The notes beneath the pieces were generated by a model. That model did not search any database and was not told the origin of the DNA. It saw only the letters and a list, made by a program, of their open reading frames with translations. From Galeopsis tetrahit (Eukaryota; Streptophyta; Magnoliopsida; Lamiales; Lamiaceae): a DNA stretch of 64,000 nucleotides. Shown piece after piece: positions 31,880-43,689 of this stretch; within the stretch, counting starts at the first letter, position 1, and each line of letters opens with the position of its first letter. Both the position numbers and the translations under genes were made by a program. The DNA lies in NCBI GenBank assembly GCA_963675135.1, contig OY776122.1, forward strand, positions 20,772,881 to 20,836,880, in the 5' to 3' direction.

Positions 31880-33338
31880 TAATTAACATATTCTTCTACA
31901 CGAAACTCTGATTGATGTGTCCTTATATATTTAAGTTTACCAGTTTCAACAATGGTATATGCATCAATAATAAATTGTTGATTGAGTCGTTTTGAAGATA
32001 AAATTGTAGAAGGTTCACCATTCCTATGTTTAAATCGAAATGCAAAGTACTCTCTAAAACTAACAAACTTACGCGTTCCAGCTTAATGTAGCACATATGT
32101 AGCAAAATAAATATTCTCTATATACCCATCCTCACCATATGGAAAAATAAGTGGAAATTGCAAACTAAGGTACGCAGAACGGGTTCAACTATGTGATGCG
32201 TTGAAGTTCACCAACATAAGTTTCCACGATTACCAACGACATACAGAGTAATTGGTATGTGGGAATGAGGTGGGAATAAAATGATCATTTCTGTTTTCAT
32301 TCCTAATGCCATGATAGATATGTTTCTTTGATAAGAATTGTCATTCCAAATTGAATCACAATTCCCCAAAGTTAAGAAATGGTGATAATATCAATACAAT
32401 AAAAACAATGTACATTAATATTTTTTAATAATATAATAATTCTCAACATATTAATAAACATAGAAATATTAATAATGATTTATAATAATATAATATTATT
32501 ATTTTAAATAATTGTAAAAAATTAAATTTAAAATTATTTAATAAAAATATTTTATCATTTAACTGTAAAAAAATATCAGAAATAAAAATAATAAATATTA
32601 TTAACAATGTAATTATTATTAAATAATAATTTTTAAAAATTTTTATATAATACTACATTTCAGTCATATGTTATACCAATCATTGGAATGACCATTTTTA
32701 TATCATTTCATTCGACTACAATTTTATTTTATCATATCAATCATACCTCAAGAGTTTGATCAAGGTCACTAACAACCGCAACAACAATCTCAGACATAGT
32801 AGTTAAATTATACCTTATAGGATGATGTCCCCTTTTAGCAATCAATATCATAGTCACATTAGAATTTCCTTCAAGAAATCTATGTTTAACCTCTCGAAAC
32901 TTCTTCGCAAGTACATTATAACCATCTAACATATTTTTAAGATTCGTTACTATTTCAGCTTGTAATGTATTGATGTTCAGATCCGACCTGTTATTAATAA
33001 TAAAAAAATTAATATAAAAAAATATTGAAAAAATTATGTAATTGAATATTAAAATAAAAATACCCAACAACCTTGATTTTGTTGAAAATTTCGTTTTCAG
33101 TGTCGTAAATGTACCATTGTGCGAACTTTGGCAATATACCACCCATTTTATGATAATTTTGTCCATATAAGCGGAACACCGGTGGAGCGGCTCCAATATT
33201 AACATATTTATCAATCTTCTCACCCAAAGAAATAAAGGAGAACATATTGTTAAAAGCACGGACATTATCCAAATAATGTTTACTCTTTACACTATTACCC
33301 CAAAGTAGTTCTTGAAGAACTAGAGGAGGTTGAGACAT
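31880..33338 (-). pseudogene. Helitron Rep/helicase N-terminal region, decayed
   Basis: Minus-strand pieces of the Helitron helicase-like N-terminal domain. From 33338: ELLWGNSVKSKH, NVRAFNNMFSF, VFRLYGQNYHKMGG and FAQWYIYDTENE. After a probable short intron or insertion (about 32995-33075): MLDGYNVLAKKFREV, IRYNLTTMSEIV. After a second interruption of about 500 AT-rich bases (about 32250-32750, MITE or intron): LQFPLIFPYGEDGY (32121-32172), SFREYFAFRF, IIDAYTIVE and YIRTHQSEFR, ending near 31880. Stops interrupt it near 32187 and 32085, and the frame does not run through the first interruption. The HUH nickase and helicase core are absent. The family assignment rests on these motifs, which are characteristic of plant Helitron proteins. 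Confidence 0.8.
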
Positions 33339-33369
33339 ATATGTTTACTCTTTACACTATTACCCCAAA
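33276..33369. repeat. 29-bp direct repeat at the Helitron gene remnant
   Basis: ATGTTTACTCTTTACACTAT plus nine further bases is present at 33276-33304 and again at 33341-33369. It lies where the Rep/helicase frame begins and duplicates the coding piece WGNSVKSKH. Confidence 0.8.
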
Positions 33370-35077
33370 TGAGAATTTTGGGTCGTTCTAAAACTCAACT
33401 GGACTTTAACGTTTCATCATATCAGAACATTGCACCACAATATTGTTCAATAAAATGATATTTAATATTAAATATAAATACACCTATATACATAATTTTT
33501 AAAAAAACAAAATGATTAATATATATATATATATATATATATTTGAAAGAAATAAATTAAATGAATTAACAAAAAATTAATTATATATATATATAGCATA
33601 AAATGTAATACATATACAATTTAAAAAATAACAAAAAATCAAATTTAAAAGTTACAATTTTAATATAATATATGTGAAACAAATAAATTAAATGAATTAA
33701 AAAATGATCAAAAGAATATAAATATACAATTAATATTAAAAGACTGTAATCATGACATGAATTTTGTATTTTTTTTTAAATTCAACAATTCATTTAATGA
33801 AATAATGCATGAATCGTGGCATTAATAACCAATTTTTTTTTATCATAAATTGATGTTATAGTAACATGAATTTTAGATGGATGTAATCGTGGCATTAGTT
33901 GGTAATTTTGTATTTTCTTGTATTTTTTTAGATGGATGTAATCGTGGCATTCGTTGGTAATAGTAACATGAATTTTGTATTTTTTTTAATCCAACAATCC
34001 ATTTAATGAAATAATGAATTGTGGCACTAATAATCAATTTTTATCATAAATGGATGTAATAATGATATGAATTTTAAATGGAAGTAATCGTGACATTAAT
34101 TTTTAATCCAACAATCAATTTAATAATTTTGTTCATAATTTTTTTAATCGTGACATTAAATTTTTTCATAATTTTTAATCCAACAATCAATTTAATAAAA
34201 TAATTAATCGTGGCATTAATAACCTTTTTTTTATAATAAATTGATGTAATAGTGGCATGAATTTTGAATGAATGTAATTGTGTCATTAATTGTTGATAAC
34301 TTTACACCATGACCATTTTTTTTTTCATAAATTAATGTAATCATGACATTGAATTTTGTATTTTTTAAATCCAACAATCAATTTAATAAAATAATTAATT
34401 GTGACATTAATAATCAATTTTTATCATAAATAGATGTAATAGACTAATAGTGGCATGAATTTTAAATGAATTAATGTAATCGTGTCATTAATTGCGATAA
34501 TTTTATATCATAATTACTAAAAAAAATATTGATAACATGCTATTTGAAAAATTATTAAAACAAACTTAAAATTCATTAAAATTACCAAATATTACTTATT
34601 GTTAAACAAACTAATTAATTAACATTGATTAATAAAATTAAGAAACTAAATAATTGATCATAAATGAAATTTACAAAACTGTTAAACTCTAACCTCTTAT
34701 TTTTTAAAAATAGAAATAAAATTGTAAAAAATGAGTAAAACGTATCTCAAACATTTAAAAATTTAAATATTATTTAAAAAAAAGTTATTCCAACTATTTT
34801 ATTCACTATGTGGTAACGTAGTGAGCATGTAGAAAATGTAAGGTACACACAAGTATTTACCTGCAGAAAATCAATTTTCAAATTTATAAGATGGGATAGA
34901 AAAAATATGTGAAAATTTATTAAAAAGAATCGAAAAAATTATATTAAGTCAAATATTACATTCTATAAATCTCGTAATTATAACTCCTTATTAAAAAAAA
35001 ATCATAAAAATTCGTTAAACATAAATACAATAGATTTAGAAAGAATACAGTGAAGGTTTATATGAAGTACAAAGAAG

Positions 35078-35112
<35 letters not shown>

Positions 35113-35149
35113 CAATAGTCTTAATCTAATAAATAATTTCAAACCTTCA
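33370..35149. repeat. AT-rich region with degenerate repeats
   Basis: No gene. Irregular copies of AATCCAACAATCAATTTAAT and ATCGTGGCATTAATAA between about 33740 and 34510, an (AT)n at 33517-33541 and a second at 35080-35111. Confidence 0.6.
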
Positions 35150-35885
35150 AAATTCTTGTTTAACAATATGTGAATTAATAAAATCTTCAAAGAAAAAACC
35201 AACATTTTGGACAAATCTTCAAATAGTTGTCAAAATCTTCAATTTTCAAAATCTTAAAATCTTCAAGAATTACTAAGAATCTTTGAATCTTCAATCTAAT
35301 GATAACTACCAAATAAATATAAAAAAAACTACATTAGTATCTATTACAATTAAAATAGAAGAAAAGACAATGTCTTAAACAAATCTTCAATAGTTGAAGA
35401 ATTAATACAACGTAAAAAAAAAACTTCAATCTTCAAAATCTTAAAATCTTCAAGAATTACGAAAAATATTCGAATCTCCAATCTAATAATAACTAACAAA
35501 TAAGTCTAGAAAAACTGCATTCAAATCTATTACAATTAAAATTGAAGAAAAGACAACGTCTTGAACAAATCTTCAATAGTTGACGAATACTACAACATTA
35601 AAAAAAACTTCAATCTTCAAAATCTTAAAATCTTCGAATTTGCAATCTAACGATAACTAGTAACAAATAAATCTAGAAAAACTACATTTGAATCTGTTAC
35701 AATTAAAATAGAAGAAAAGACAATGTCTTGAACAAATCTTCAATAGTTGACGAATACAACGTCAAAATCTTCAATCTTCAAAATCTTCAAGAATTACGAA
35801 TAATCTTTGAATCATCAATCTAATGATAACTAACAAATAAATCTACAAAACTACATTCGAATCTATTACAATTAAAATAGAAGAT
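35150..35885. repeat. Tandem repeat, ~167-186 bp units, CTTCAA-rich
   Basis: About four units marked by GAAGAAAAGACAA(T/C)GTCTT at 35358, 35544 and 35711, with partial units either side. Each includes AATCTTCAATAGTTGACG. The CTTCAA content resembles the inner part of Helitron H3 (19200-20120), so this may belong to a related element. Confidence 0.75.
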
Positions 35886-36307
35886 ACAAAAGAAAGAAAA
35901 GAGAGAATATGAGAATGATGAACAAAATAGACAATTTATAGTGAAAAGAATAAAAACATTACAAAATTTAAGTGGTTAATCCGAAGGTTAGAATTCGATC
36001 AAGAAATATCAACGGTTAAAACGAAAGATGATAAATGGAAGACATTAATTACAATTAATATAAAAAAATTACTATAATAGTAAAGAAGACTAAATGAACG
36101 GTAAAGATCAAGATGAAGAAAATCGATCAACGGATGAAACAGTTTCCCGCCTAAACTATAAAAGGAAATTCGTAGGTGTATTATATTAGTATAGACAATT
36201 TAATCGAGAATGAAGTCCATGCTAATAACTTTTCAAGGGCGAGAGGGTGTCAGAAGTAGACGTTACAATAAATATATAATACAGAGTATAATGGTCGCAT
36301 CTCAATT
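35886..36307. other. Spacer, possible Helitron 5' end on minus strand
   Basis: No gene. The minus strand from 36194 reads TCTATACTAATATAATACAC followed by a TATAG-containing, CG-bearing stretch, like a Helitron 5' start, but the preceding base is G, not the expected A. It is on the same strand as the Rep/helicase remnant, so a single decayed Helitron is possible. Confidence 0.3.
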
Positions 36308-36310
36308 TTA

Positions 36311-37138
36311 GGCTATCTCCAACCACAAATTCTAAAATGAAGATCTCTAAACTTCAAAATACATTTTTTCATACTCTATTTTAAAAACCTTCTCCAACCA
36401 TAAAACTCTACATCTTACCCTATTTATTATTTTATTAATTTTTAATATATTACTATCATTAAATAATATATTTATCTTCATATTTAAATTAATTTATACA
36501 TTTAAATATTCAATTAGTAAATTAAATTATAAATCAAATATTATTGATTTTATGAAAATCATAATATGTAAATAAATTTATAATTTTCAAATATTACTTT
36601 TATTTAAATATAAAATAACGAAACACATAATGACGTAAAATAATACATGTGAGTATAATCTAATACGACACTTATTTGTATTTGTAGTATTTCTTTTCAG
36701 TTTGTGTTCACTTATTTTCTTATGTCGGTGTTATATGTAGCTAGGTAATGTATGTATGTCCATCTTAATATGTAATGTATTTCATTTTTAATATATAGTG
36801 TATGTTTTATTGTAATTTACGTTATTTTTTTGTTAGTAATAATAATACACAAAAAAAAAATTACACAACTAAAATTATATTATAAATTAGTATAACAATA
36901 GAATTGTAATTATATTTAATAAAAAAAACTCTAATTATTAATATAAAATTGTAATACAGAATTGTAAATATTAATAAAATAATAGATATAAAATATAGAG
37001 TTTTGAATAGTGAACTTCATATATGGAGTTTAATATTCAAAACTCTATTTCAAATCTTCAAAATAGAGTACGGTTGGAGGAGGCGAAACTCCATTTTTAA
37101 AGTTTAACTCCATTTCAACCTTACGGTTGGAGTTGCTC
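36311..37138. mobile_element. Harbinger/Tourist-like MITE, 828 bp
   Basis: Ends GGCTATCTCCAACC and GGTTGGAGTTGCTC with target copies TTA at 36308-36310 and 37139-37141. Three-bp TWA targets are typical of PIF/Harbinger. The inside is AT-rich and is matched in the opposite orientation by 41858-42788. Tandem GGTTGGAG/AACTCCA motifs extend the right end. Confidence 0.8.
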
Positions 37139-37141
37139 TTA

Positions 37142-37595
37142 GGGCCTAGATGAAAACACCATATTTTTACTTTTTGAAGGCCAACTAAATAAAATATTGT
37201 CTTATCTTGATTTTCAAAGGCATATATAGATAAATTTAATAATTTACAAATATATTTGTAGCGGAAGTAAATATTAAAATAATGACAATTTTGAAAAAAC
37301 GTTAACATCAATCACTCAAAATCTTTACAATATTATAAAAGGAATTTCACAACTGAATTACTAAAAATTAAAATAAACGTGTTCATAAGATTATTAATAG
37401 TAAATAATGTAACTAATTGTCATCCATCGCCACTCCCGCCGCCAACTCCTAGTCAATCTGAAATGTTTAAATGAAGGGTGAGCAAACCACAGCTCAGTGC
37501 AGTGGAGATAAGTTTGTCAAAACTAAATACAATAAGCAATTAAGTCATCAATTCACATTTAACATGTATAATATCATAACAATTCAATAACGTTA
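37142..37595. other. Spacer without recognised features
   Basis: No convincing gene; a GC-richer stretch GCCACTCCCGCCGCCAACTC at 37429-37448 stands out but sits in no ORF of note. Confidence 0.4.
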
Positions 37596-37747
37596 CCTCA
37601 TTTATAAATGTCAAATGGTATATCCTCGTTTATAAAGGTCAAACGACCTATCCTCGTTTATAAAGGTCAGATGACATATTCTTGTTTATAAAGGTCAGAA
37701 GACATATCCTCGTTTATAAAGGTCAGAAGACCTATCCTCATTTATCT
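37596..37747. repeat. 28-bp minisatellite, five units plus a partial
   Basis: Units start exactly at 37596, 37624, 37652, 37680, 37708 and 37736 (partial), consensus CCTCGTTTATAAAGGTCAGA followed by AGACATAT. The units differ at a few bases each. Confidence 0.93.
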
Positions 37748-37965
37748 TTCATGAACATCAAAATAATTTCACATAAACATCAAAATAATCACATATGGCA
37801 TTTAATTGAAATTAAAAATTATATTTCACATATCGCATTTAATTGAAGTTAGAAATCATATTTCACATTAATATCAAAATAATCACATATCGCATTTAAT
37901 TGAAGTTAGAAATTATATTTCACATGAATATAAAAATAATTACATATCGCATTTAATAATGACAA
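37748..37965. repeat. Tandem repeat around CATATCGCATTTAATTGAAG
   Basis: Four imperfect copies of CACATATCGCATTTAATTGA (about 37791, 37839, 37887, 37943) with TATTTCACAT between them. Confidence 0.7.
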
Positions 37966-38179
37966 ATAAATCAAGATAGAAATTTCCACCTCAAAATGTA
38001 TGCCGTGGATGAAATGAGTGCAATAGTAACAAACAACTTCTCATCCAGAGAACGAAAACTATTTCACTGATTTATTTTCGGGGAAATCAAATTTATTTTA
38101 TGTCACTGATTTGTGAATTATCGTGGGTGGAATAAGAGATGAGAAGATGGGTTGCACTCTTGTGTGTTACATGTATGTA

Positions 38180-38328
38180 ACTGAATCCAATAACTCATTA
38201 CAAATAACACATGATTTATTTACTATATCCAATCCAATAACTCATTACAAATAACACATGACCCATTTACTATATCCAATCCAATAATCCATTACAAATA
38301 ACACATGACTAATTTACTATATCAATTT
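38180..38328. repeat. 47-bp tandem repeat, three units
   Basis: Copies of AACTCATTACAAATAACACA begin at 38192, 38239 and 38286, with TTTACTATATCCAATCCAAT between them. Confidence 0.88.
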
Positions 38329-38970
38329 AGCACATAGATTTTTTCTTAGGCCTTTATTTTACTTCAATTAATTTTTTTTAATTTTATCATTAAAAAATAA
38401 TACTCCATTAATTTTTTATTTTTTTTTACTCCAATTGATATTTATATTTCTCTTTTCAATATTATTTTTTAAATTTATTTTTCTTCCTATTTATCATTTG
38501 TGTTTCAAATGATAATTGTTTTTCACGTACTTTCTTTTTATGCCATAAATAATTATTCTAAAATTTTAAAGTCCAATAAGAAAATTTTAAAAATAATATT
38601 AATTATTTTTTAAAGTATTAAATAGTATAATAATAATATTTTTAAAAAAAAAAAAAAAACTCTCATCTCTCTTAGTTGTTGGTACTATTTTACTTTAATT
38701 AATTGGTGTATAATTTTCACCTTATGCTTTTAAAATTTTACTTCATTTCTTACAAATTTTACTTCGTTTTACATTGTTTAATTATTATTTTCATTCGAAC
38801 TTTCCTTTTTTATTCACTTTATTTTTCGTTTTTTATGAATATAATTTTTAGTTTATAAGTGTTATGATATTATTAGTTAATATATGCAGTACTATTCATA
38901 TGCAGTATAATATTACAAGTTCTAATGTTTTTGAGTTTTGAGTTCACATACTTTATAGTACTAGTTCAAA
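38329..38970. other. AT-rich spacer
   Basis: No gene; homopolymer tracts, and near the right end the TAGTACTAGTTCAAA repeat motif that flanks Helitron H1 on both sides. Confidence 0.5.
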
Positions 38971-39372
38971 TTTATATATATAAAAGGAAGAAACTTTTCT
39001 CCAACTTCTGCCATGTGGCTCTCCTGCTTCTGCCATGTGTCACTTATATTCTTGCCACATGACTTTTTATTTTTATGTGGCAATTACGTGGATAATTTAA
39101 GTAGAATTTCAAAAGACTTCATTTGCTGCTCCAAATTCTACTGCATCTCTTAACCTTCAAACTCTGTCAATCGCCCATTTTCTTAGACTTTTGGAATTGC
39201 AGCTACTTTTGTTTAATTTAATCTACACATACTCATATGGTTGAGGCAAGTGGTAGGCACATGCATTCTTGATTTATAATCTTATGTGGAAATCTGAAGC
39301 GGTTGGAAAGTCTGGCTTCTTTTTTAAGATATTGCTTTGTTAATGACCAATTTCAATTTCTTGATGTTGTAG

Positions 39373-39442
39373 CACATTGACGCCAAATTCGTCGGAGAAC
39401 TCCAGCGACAAGAGTTGGGAATCTGGGTTTGTTGTACGAAAG
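39373..39442 (+). other. Exon-like segment in Helitron H1
   Basis: 70 bp flanked by TTGATGTTGTAG before and AAG|GTAACA after, matching splice acceptor and donor patterns, with a higher GC content than its surroundings. One frame is open (NSSENSSDKSWESGF) but no family is recognised. It could be a second captured fragment or chance. Confidence 0.25.
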
Positions 39443-39876
39443 GTAACAGTTCATTCAACAATCACTTTCTGCAATTGATCCTATGAATAATCAGAAAGGT
39501 TTATGGGTTTTAAACGATTTTGATCTATAAGTTATTAACATAAGGTGTCTTGATTCTCTTTCTCTGGGGGTTAATATCGATATTGATCTTCTTTTGCCTA
39601 TGTTTCGCAGTTTACGAAAGTTGATAATCACGAGCTCATATTTTCTTCACGTTAACTGATCCTAGATTCTTTATGTCTTCATCTTTAGCCCTATATACCT
39701 TCAATTTCAAGATATCTACATGTTTCAGAGGTTTGTAGTTCTTGAATAGTTTGTTGATCTTCTCACTTTTGTTATTTGATTTAATCACTTTTCATCTATC
39801 AATAATTTGATTTAATCACTTTTATTTAATTAAGGTAGACTGATGATTAATAATTTGATGGTTACATTGAAAACAG

Positions 39877-39999
39877 TGGATATTCTGGGTGGGACCCATG
39901 GTGGGAGCAGCAATTGCATCAATCTATCATCAATACATCCTAAGGGCAGGAGATGTTAAAGCTTTGGGATCATTCAAAAGCAGTCCTACTAATTACTAA
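39877..39999 (+). pseudogene. PIP aquaporin last-exon fragment
   Basis: Forty codons and a stop, opening directly after AG (39875-39876), encode [21 protein letters not shown] and KALGSFKSS, ending TNY-stop. This is the C terminus of plant plasma-membrane intrinsic proteins (PIP2-like): the sixth membrane helix and the cytoplasmic tail. PIPs are tetrameric water channels of about 280 residues; both NPA pore motifs and helices 1-5 are missing here, so this cannot make a channel. The last PIP intron normally ends just before this WIFWVGP block, so the fragment corresponds to one whole terminal exon plus some flanking sequence. The frame is undamaged, which suggests a recent capture. It lies inside Helitron H1 in the same orientation. 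Confidence 0.85.
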
Positions 40000-40021
40000 G
40001 TGGAATGGAGTATATTTAAAT

Positions 40022-40222
40022 GGTAAAGTCTAGTATGCACTCGAGTGCATGCTGTGCACCCTAGTCTATGTGCACTTTTCAGTTTACTGACTTACACTTT
40101 TTGGTAATGGTGTTGCACTTTTCAATTATTACTCATTTATGAAAAAGTGTAAGTCAGTAAACTGAAAAGTGCACATGGACTAGGGTGCACAACATGCACT
40201 CGAGTCCATAGCAGACCAACCC
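40022..40222. mobile_element. Foldback MITE, Mutator-like, 201 bp
   Basis: Arms of about 80 bp pair almost perfectly (left from GGTAAAGTCTAGTATGCACT, right complement from GGGTTGGTCTGCTATGGACT), with a loop of about 39 bp. A 9-bp target duplication TATTTAAAT lies at 40013-40021 and 40223-40231. Nine-bp targets and GG termini fit Mutator-like MITEs. It starts 22 bp after the aquaporin stop codon. The 63-codon frame across it is a repeat product. Confidence 0.88.
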
Positions 40223-41360
40223 TATTTAAATTGTGCTTCTCAATTGTTGAGCATGAGTCGCATGACACATGGTATATAATATTTTTTACAACAATTATCT
40301 TAGCACAACTTTTAAGTTTTAAGTACACAGACTCTCTGATAATGAGTTCTCTTCCATTGTTTTATTTTTAATCTATAGGATAAGTTGATTCCAGGTAATC
40401 TAATGTAACATTATATTATATTGTTTGGTATAATTCTGCTTAAGGCGAGACTCCCTTATATGTTGCTGCAGACAGTGGGCATATCTTGAGTATATCCATT
40501 AGTCATTGAAGCAATTTTATGTTTTTTATCATTTGATGATTAGTGTGAAAATGCCTTATGGTGTACCAGAACTTTATCTGAGTATATTTATTTTATGAAA
40601 TGATAGCTTAAACTTCGAAGGAAAAATCATTTGGAAACGTAATAAGCTGGAGTGTTTTGAAAATCAACTATATATTTGTGGTCAAAACTGTATGGCAAAA
40701 TACTAAAATAAGAACAATTAATTTTTTTTGTCTGCAATAGAAAATGCTTTCTCTATGAAAGTGTTGAATCGTTTTACCCTTTTGGGACTTTACTATAAAT
40801 ATTTTTCTACTTTCTTGCAGGACTTTCTTTTGGGATTTTCTTGCAGGACATTGAAGCAATTATAGGTTACAATGTTCTGATAGGAACTTACATTCTGAAC
40901 TGAATTCGGTTTTGCTTTCGAAAGATTCACACATATATAGAAACAACACAACACATATATAAATCACTATCCTTTCGAGTAATTCTCACTTCCCTCTTTT
41001 AAATCTCAGAAGGTCATGACTTTACATGGATTTGCTTGACATTGTGTACATTTTTAATTAAATATTTTTATGTATTTGGTTGGTATGTGTACACTACAAA
41101 ATATTGCCCAAAAGGCATCGGCAATTGGCAACGGCAGGCGGGCCGATGCGAAATGGCATCGGCATTTAATGGCCGATGCAAAATGGCATCGGCAGTGGGC
41201 CCCGATGCGAAATGGCATCGGCATTTAATGGCCGATGCAAAATGGCATCGGCATTTAATGGCCGATGCAAAATGGCATCGGCAGTGGGCCCCGATGCCAT
41301 TTGGTAACGGCCCCCCCGATGCAAAATGGCATCGGCAGTGGGCCCGATGCCTTCCCCGTC

Positions 41361-41450
41361 GCCCTAAACCCTAAACCTCTAAAACCCTAAACCCTAAACC
41401 TCTTAACCCTAAACCCTAAAATTGAAAATTATGATTTTTTTTAGGGTTTA
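41361..41450. repeat. Interstitial telomere-like CCCTAAA tract
   Basis: Six or seven CCCTAAA units with CCTCT interruptions at 41362-41420, then an inverted TTAGGGTTTA at 41441-41450. It follows directly on the CACTA subterminal array. CCCTAAA is the plant telomere repeat. Confidence 0.85.
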
Positions 41451-41857
41451 AAGTTTAGAGTTTATGATTCAGTTTAATTAATGTAGTCATTATTTTTCAA
41501 TTAATTATTTTTATAACTTTAATTTTAATTTTTTTGTTATTAAAAAAATTATATATATAAATGTATGGTTTTTTTTTAATTTAATAATTATATACTTATA
41601 ATAAACACGTTAATAAATAATTTTAAAAAATCTTAAAATAATTAACCTTGATTAATTAAAAAATCAAAATAATTAATCTTGATTAATTAAAAAATCAAAA
41701 TAATTAGCATTGGTAATCTTGATTATGGTATCTTTGTCCTACGTTTCCTAATTTTATAGGAATATCCTTTAATTTTTTAAATTTCCATAAAATAGTGTTA
41801 ATTATGTAAGTAAATATAATGATGTAGATAATGACACATCATCATTTGACTCCATAA

Positions 41858-42788
41858 GACCATCTCCAACCGTAGGCTATAAATAGTTTTGCTCCCTCCA
41901 ACCGTACTCTATTTTGAAGTTTTGAAATAGAGTTTTGAATAGTAAACTCTATATATGAAGTTCAGTATTCAAAACTCTATATTTTATATCTATTATTTTA
42001 TTAATATTTACTATTCTGTATTACAATTCTATATTAATAATTTGTTAAATATAATTACAATTCTATTGTTATACTAATTTATAATATAATTTTAATTGTG
42101 TAACTTTTTTTTTTGTGTATTATTATTACCAACAAAAAAAATAACTTAAAATACAATAAAACATACATTATACTCACATGTTTCGTTTTACGTCATTATG
42201 TGTTTTGTAATTTTATATTTAAATAAAAGTAATATTTAAAAACTACTCCCTCCGTCCCGGAGGAACTTGCACCCTTTGACCGGCACACATTTTAAAAAAT
42301 GTGTAAGAAAAGGTGTAATGATTGATGTTTTGAGGGGTAGTTTTGTAAACTTTTATGAATAAAGTAAAGTAAAAAGTAGATTGAGTGTAGAAAAGTAATG
42401 ACATATGGGTAAATATGAGTATATTTCAAGGGTGAGGGTTGTGAAGATATTTCCTTTTATGGAGTGTGCAAATTGGTATGGGACGTCCATATATAGAAAG
42501 TGTGCAAATTCCTGTGGGACGGAGGGAGTACAAGTTTATTTACATTTTATGATTTTGATAAAATCAACAATATTTAATTTACTAATTGAATATTTAATTG
42601 TATAAATTAATTTAAATATGAAGATAAATATATTATTTAATGATTGTAATATATTGAAAATGATTAAAATAATAAATAGAGTAAGATATAGAGTTTCATG
42701 GTTGGAGAAGGTTTTTAAAATAGAGTATGAAAAAGTGTATTTTAGAGTTTAGAGATCTTCATTTGAGAGTTTGTGGTTGGAGATGGCC
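41858..42788. mobile_element. Harbinger/Tourist-like MITE with nested Stowaway
   Basis: Ends GACCATCTCCAACC and GGTTGGAGATGGCC with target copies TAA at 41855-41857 and 42789-42791. Same family as 36311-37138 in the opposite orientation; it lacks an internal stretch present there and is split by the Stowaway element at 42246-42528. Confidence 0.85.
42246..42528. mobile_element. Stowaway-like MITE, 283 bp
   Basis: Perfect terminal repeats CTCCCTCCGTCCC and GGGACGGAGGGAG, TA on both sides (42244-42245, 42529-42530). Better preserved than the related copies at 6103 and 45522. Confidence 0.92.
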
Positions 42789-42817
42789 TAAGGATCCCAT
42801 TATATGGGCTCAATATC

Positions 42818-42822
<5 letters not shown>

Positions 42823-42867
<45 letters not shown>
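42823..42867. repeat. (TA)n microsatellite
   Basis: About 22 uninterrupted TA units inside the CACTA-A element, 34 bp right of the Harbinger MITE. Confidence 0.95.
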
Positions 42868-42870
<3 letters not shown>

Positions 42871-43635
42871 ATGCATATTTGCGTGGATTTTGATAGTTAC
42901 GTGAGTATGACTTATGAATTTAGCATTACTCCTGATCAGAGTGAAACGAACATTATATATAATATACTACAACAATTAGGAAATTAATCAAGCTTATTCT
43001 CTACAATTTAAAAAAAAAAAAATATTCACTAGTACTCCGTATTAGATAAGTGTATTTTAATTGAAAATGAACTAGAGAATAATTTTATAATAGATGAAAA
43101 TATTTTTAATTAAATGGATAAGTGAAAATAATTATATATATATTTAATGTTGTGAATCGAAAATTAGAATGAATTTAAATGATGTGATTATAATAAATTT
43201 AAATGTATAAGTGAAAATAATTATATTCAATGTTGTATGTAATTATAATGTTGTGAAATAAAAAATTAGAATGAATTTAAATGTTGTAAATTGAGGATTA
43301 GAATAAATTTAAATAGTGTGAATTGATACCGTAAATAAATTATTTAATTTGAAAAACATAATTTAGTTAATTTGAAAAACATAATTTAGAAATAATTATG
43401 ATATGCTTTGATGAATAATTTAATAAGCAACAATTAAAGTTAGAATGGATTGAATTAATTAAAGAATTAAAAACTCAAATTAAATTGAATATATATTAAT
43501 TGCATTCACAACATGTCGACTAAAAGCTCCTAGCCTAAACGGCACACAGGGGGCGCTCAAAGGCCTTCGAGACCGCGAGGTCCCGAGTTCGAACCCCACA
43601 AATCGCGAAAATGGCCAGATTTCCGAAAAATGGGG

Positions 43636-43689
43636 TGGCCCAGCGGTGGGGGGTGGGTGTTGGTGGCCTATCGACCTGGGTTCGAAACC
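43636..43689 (+). promoter_or_regulatory. tRNA-like pol III A and B boxes in CACTA-A
   Basis: A box TGGCCCAGCGG at 43636-43646 and B box GGTTCGAAACC at 43679-43689, 32 nt apart, both perfect consensus matches. A second B-like AGTTCGAACCC lies near 43585. Transcription is not shown by sequence alone. Confidence 0.6.

Noticed and set aside
32741..33265. A single 174-codon protein
   Set aside because: Its first part is out of frame with the Helitron motifs and partly intronic or AT-rich; only the C-terminal part is real Helitron remnant.
36150..36200. Firm Helitron 5' end at 36194
   Set aside because: The preceding base is G and no matching 3' end was found, so it is listed only as a possibility.
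39877..39999. A functional aquaporin gene
   Set aside because: Only the last exon is present; both NPA motifs and helices 1-5 are absent from the preceding kilobases.
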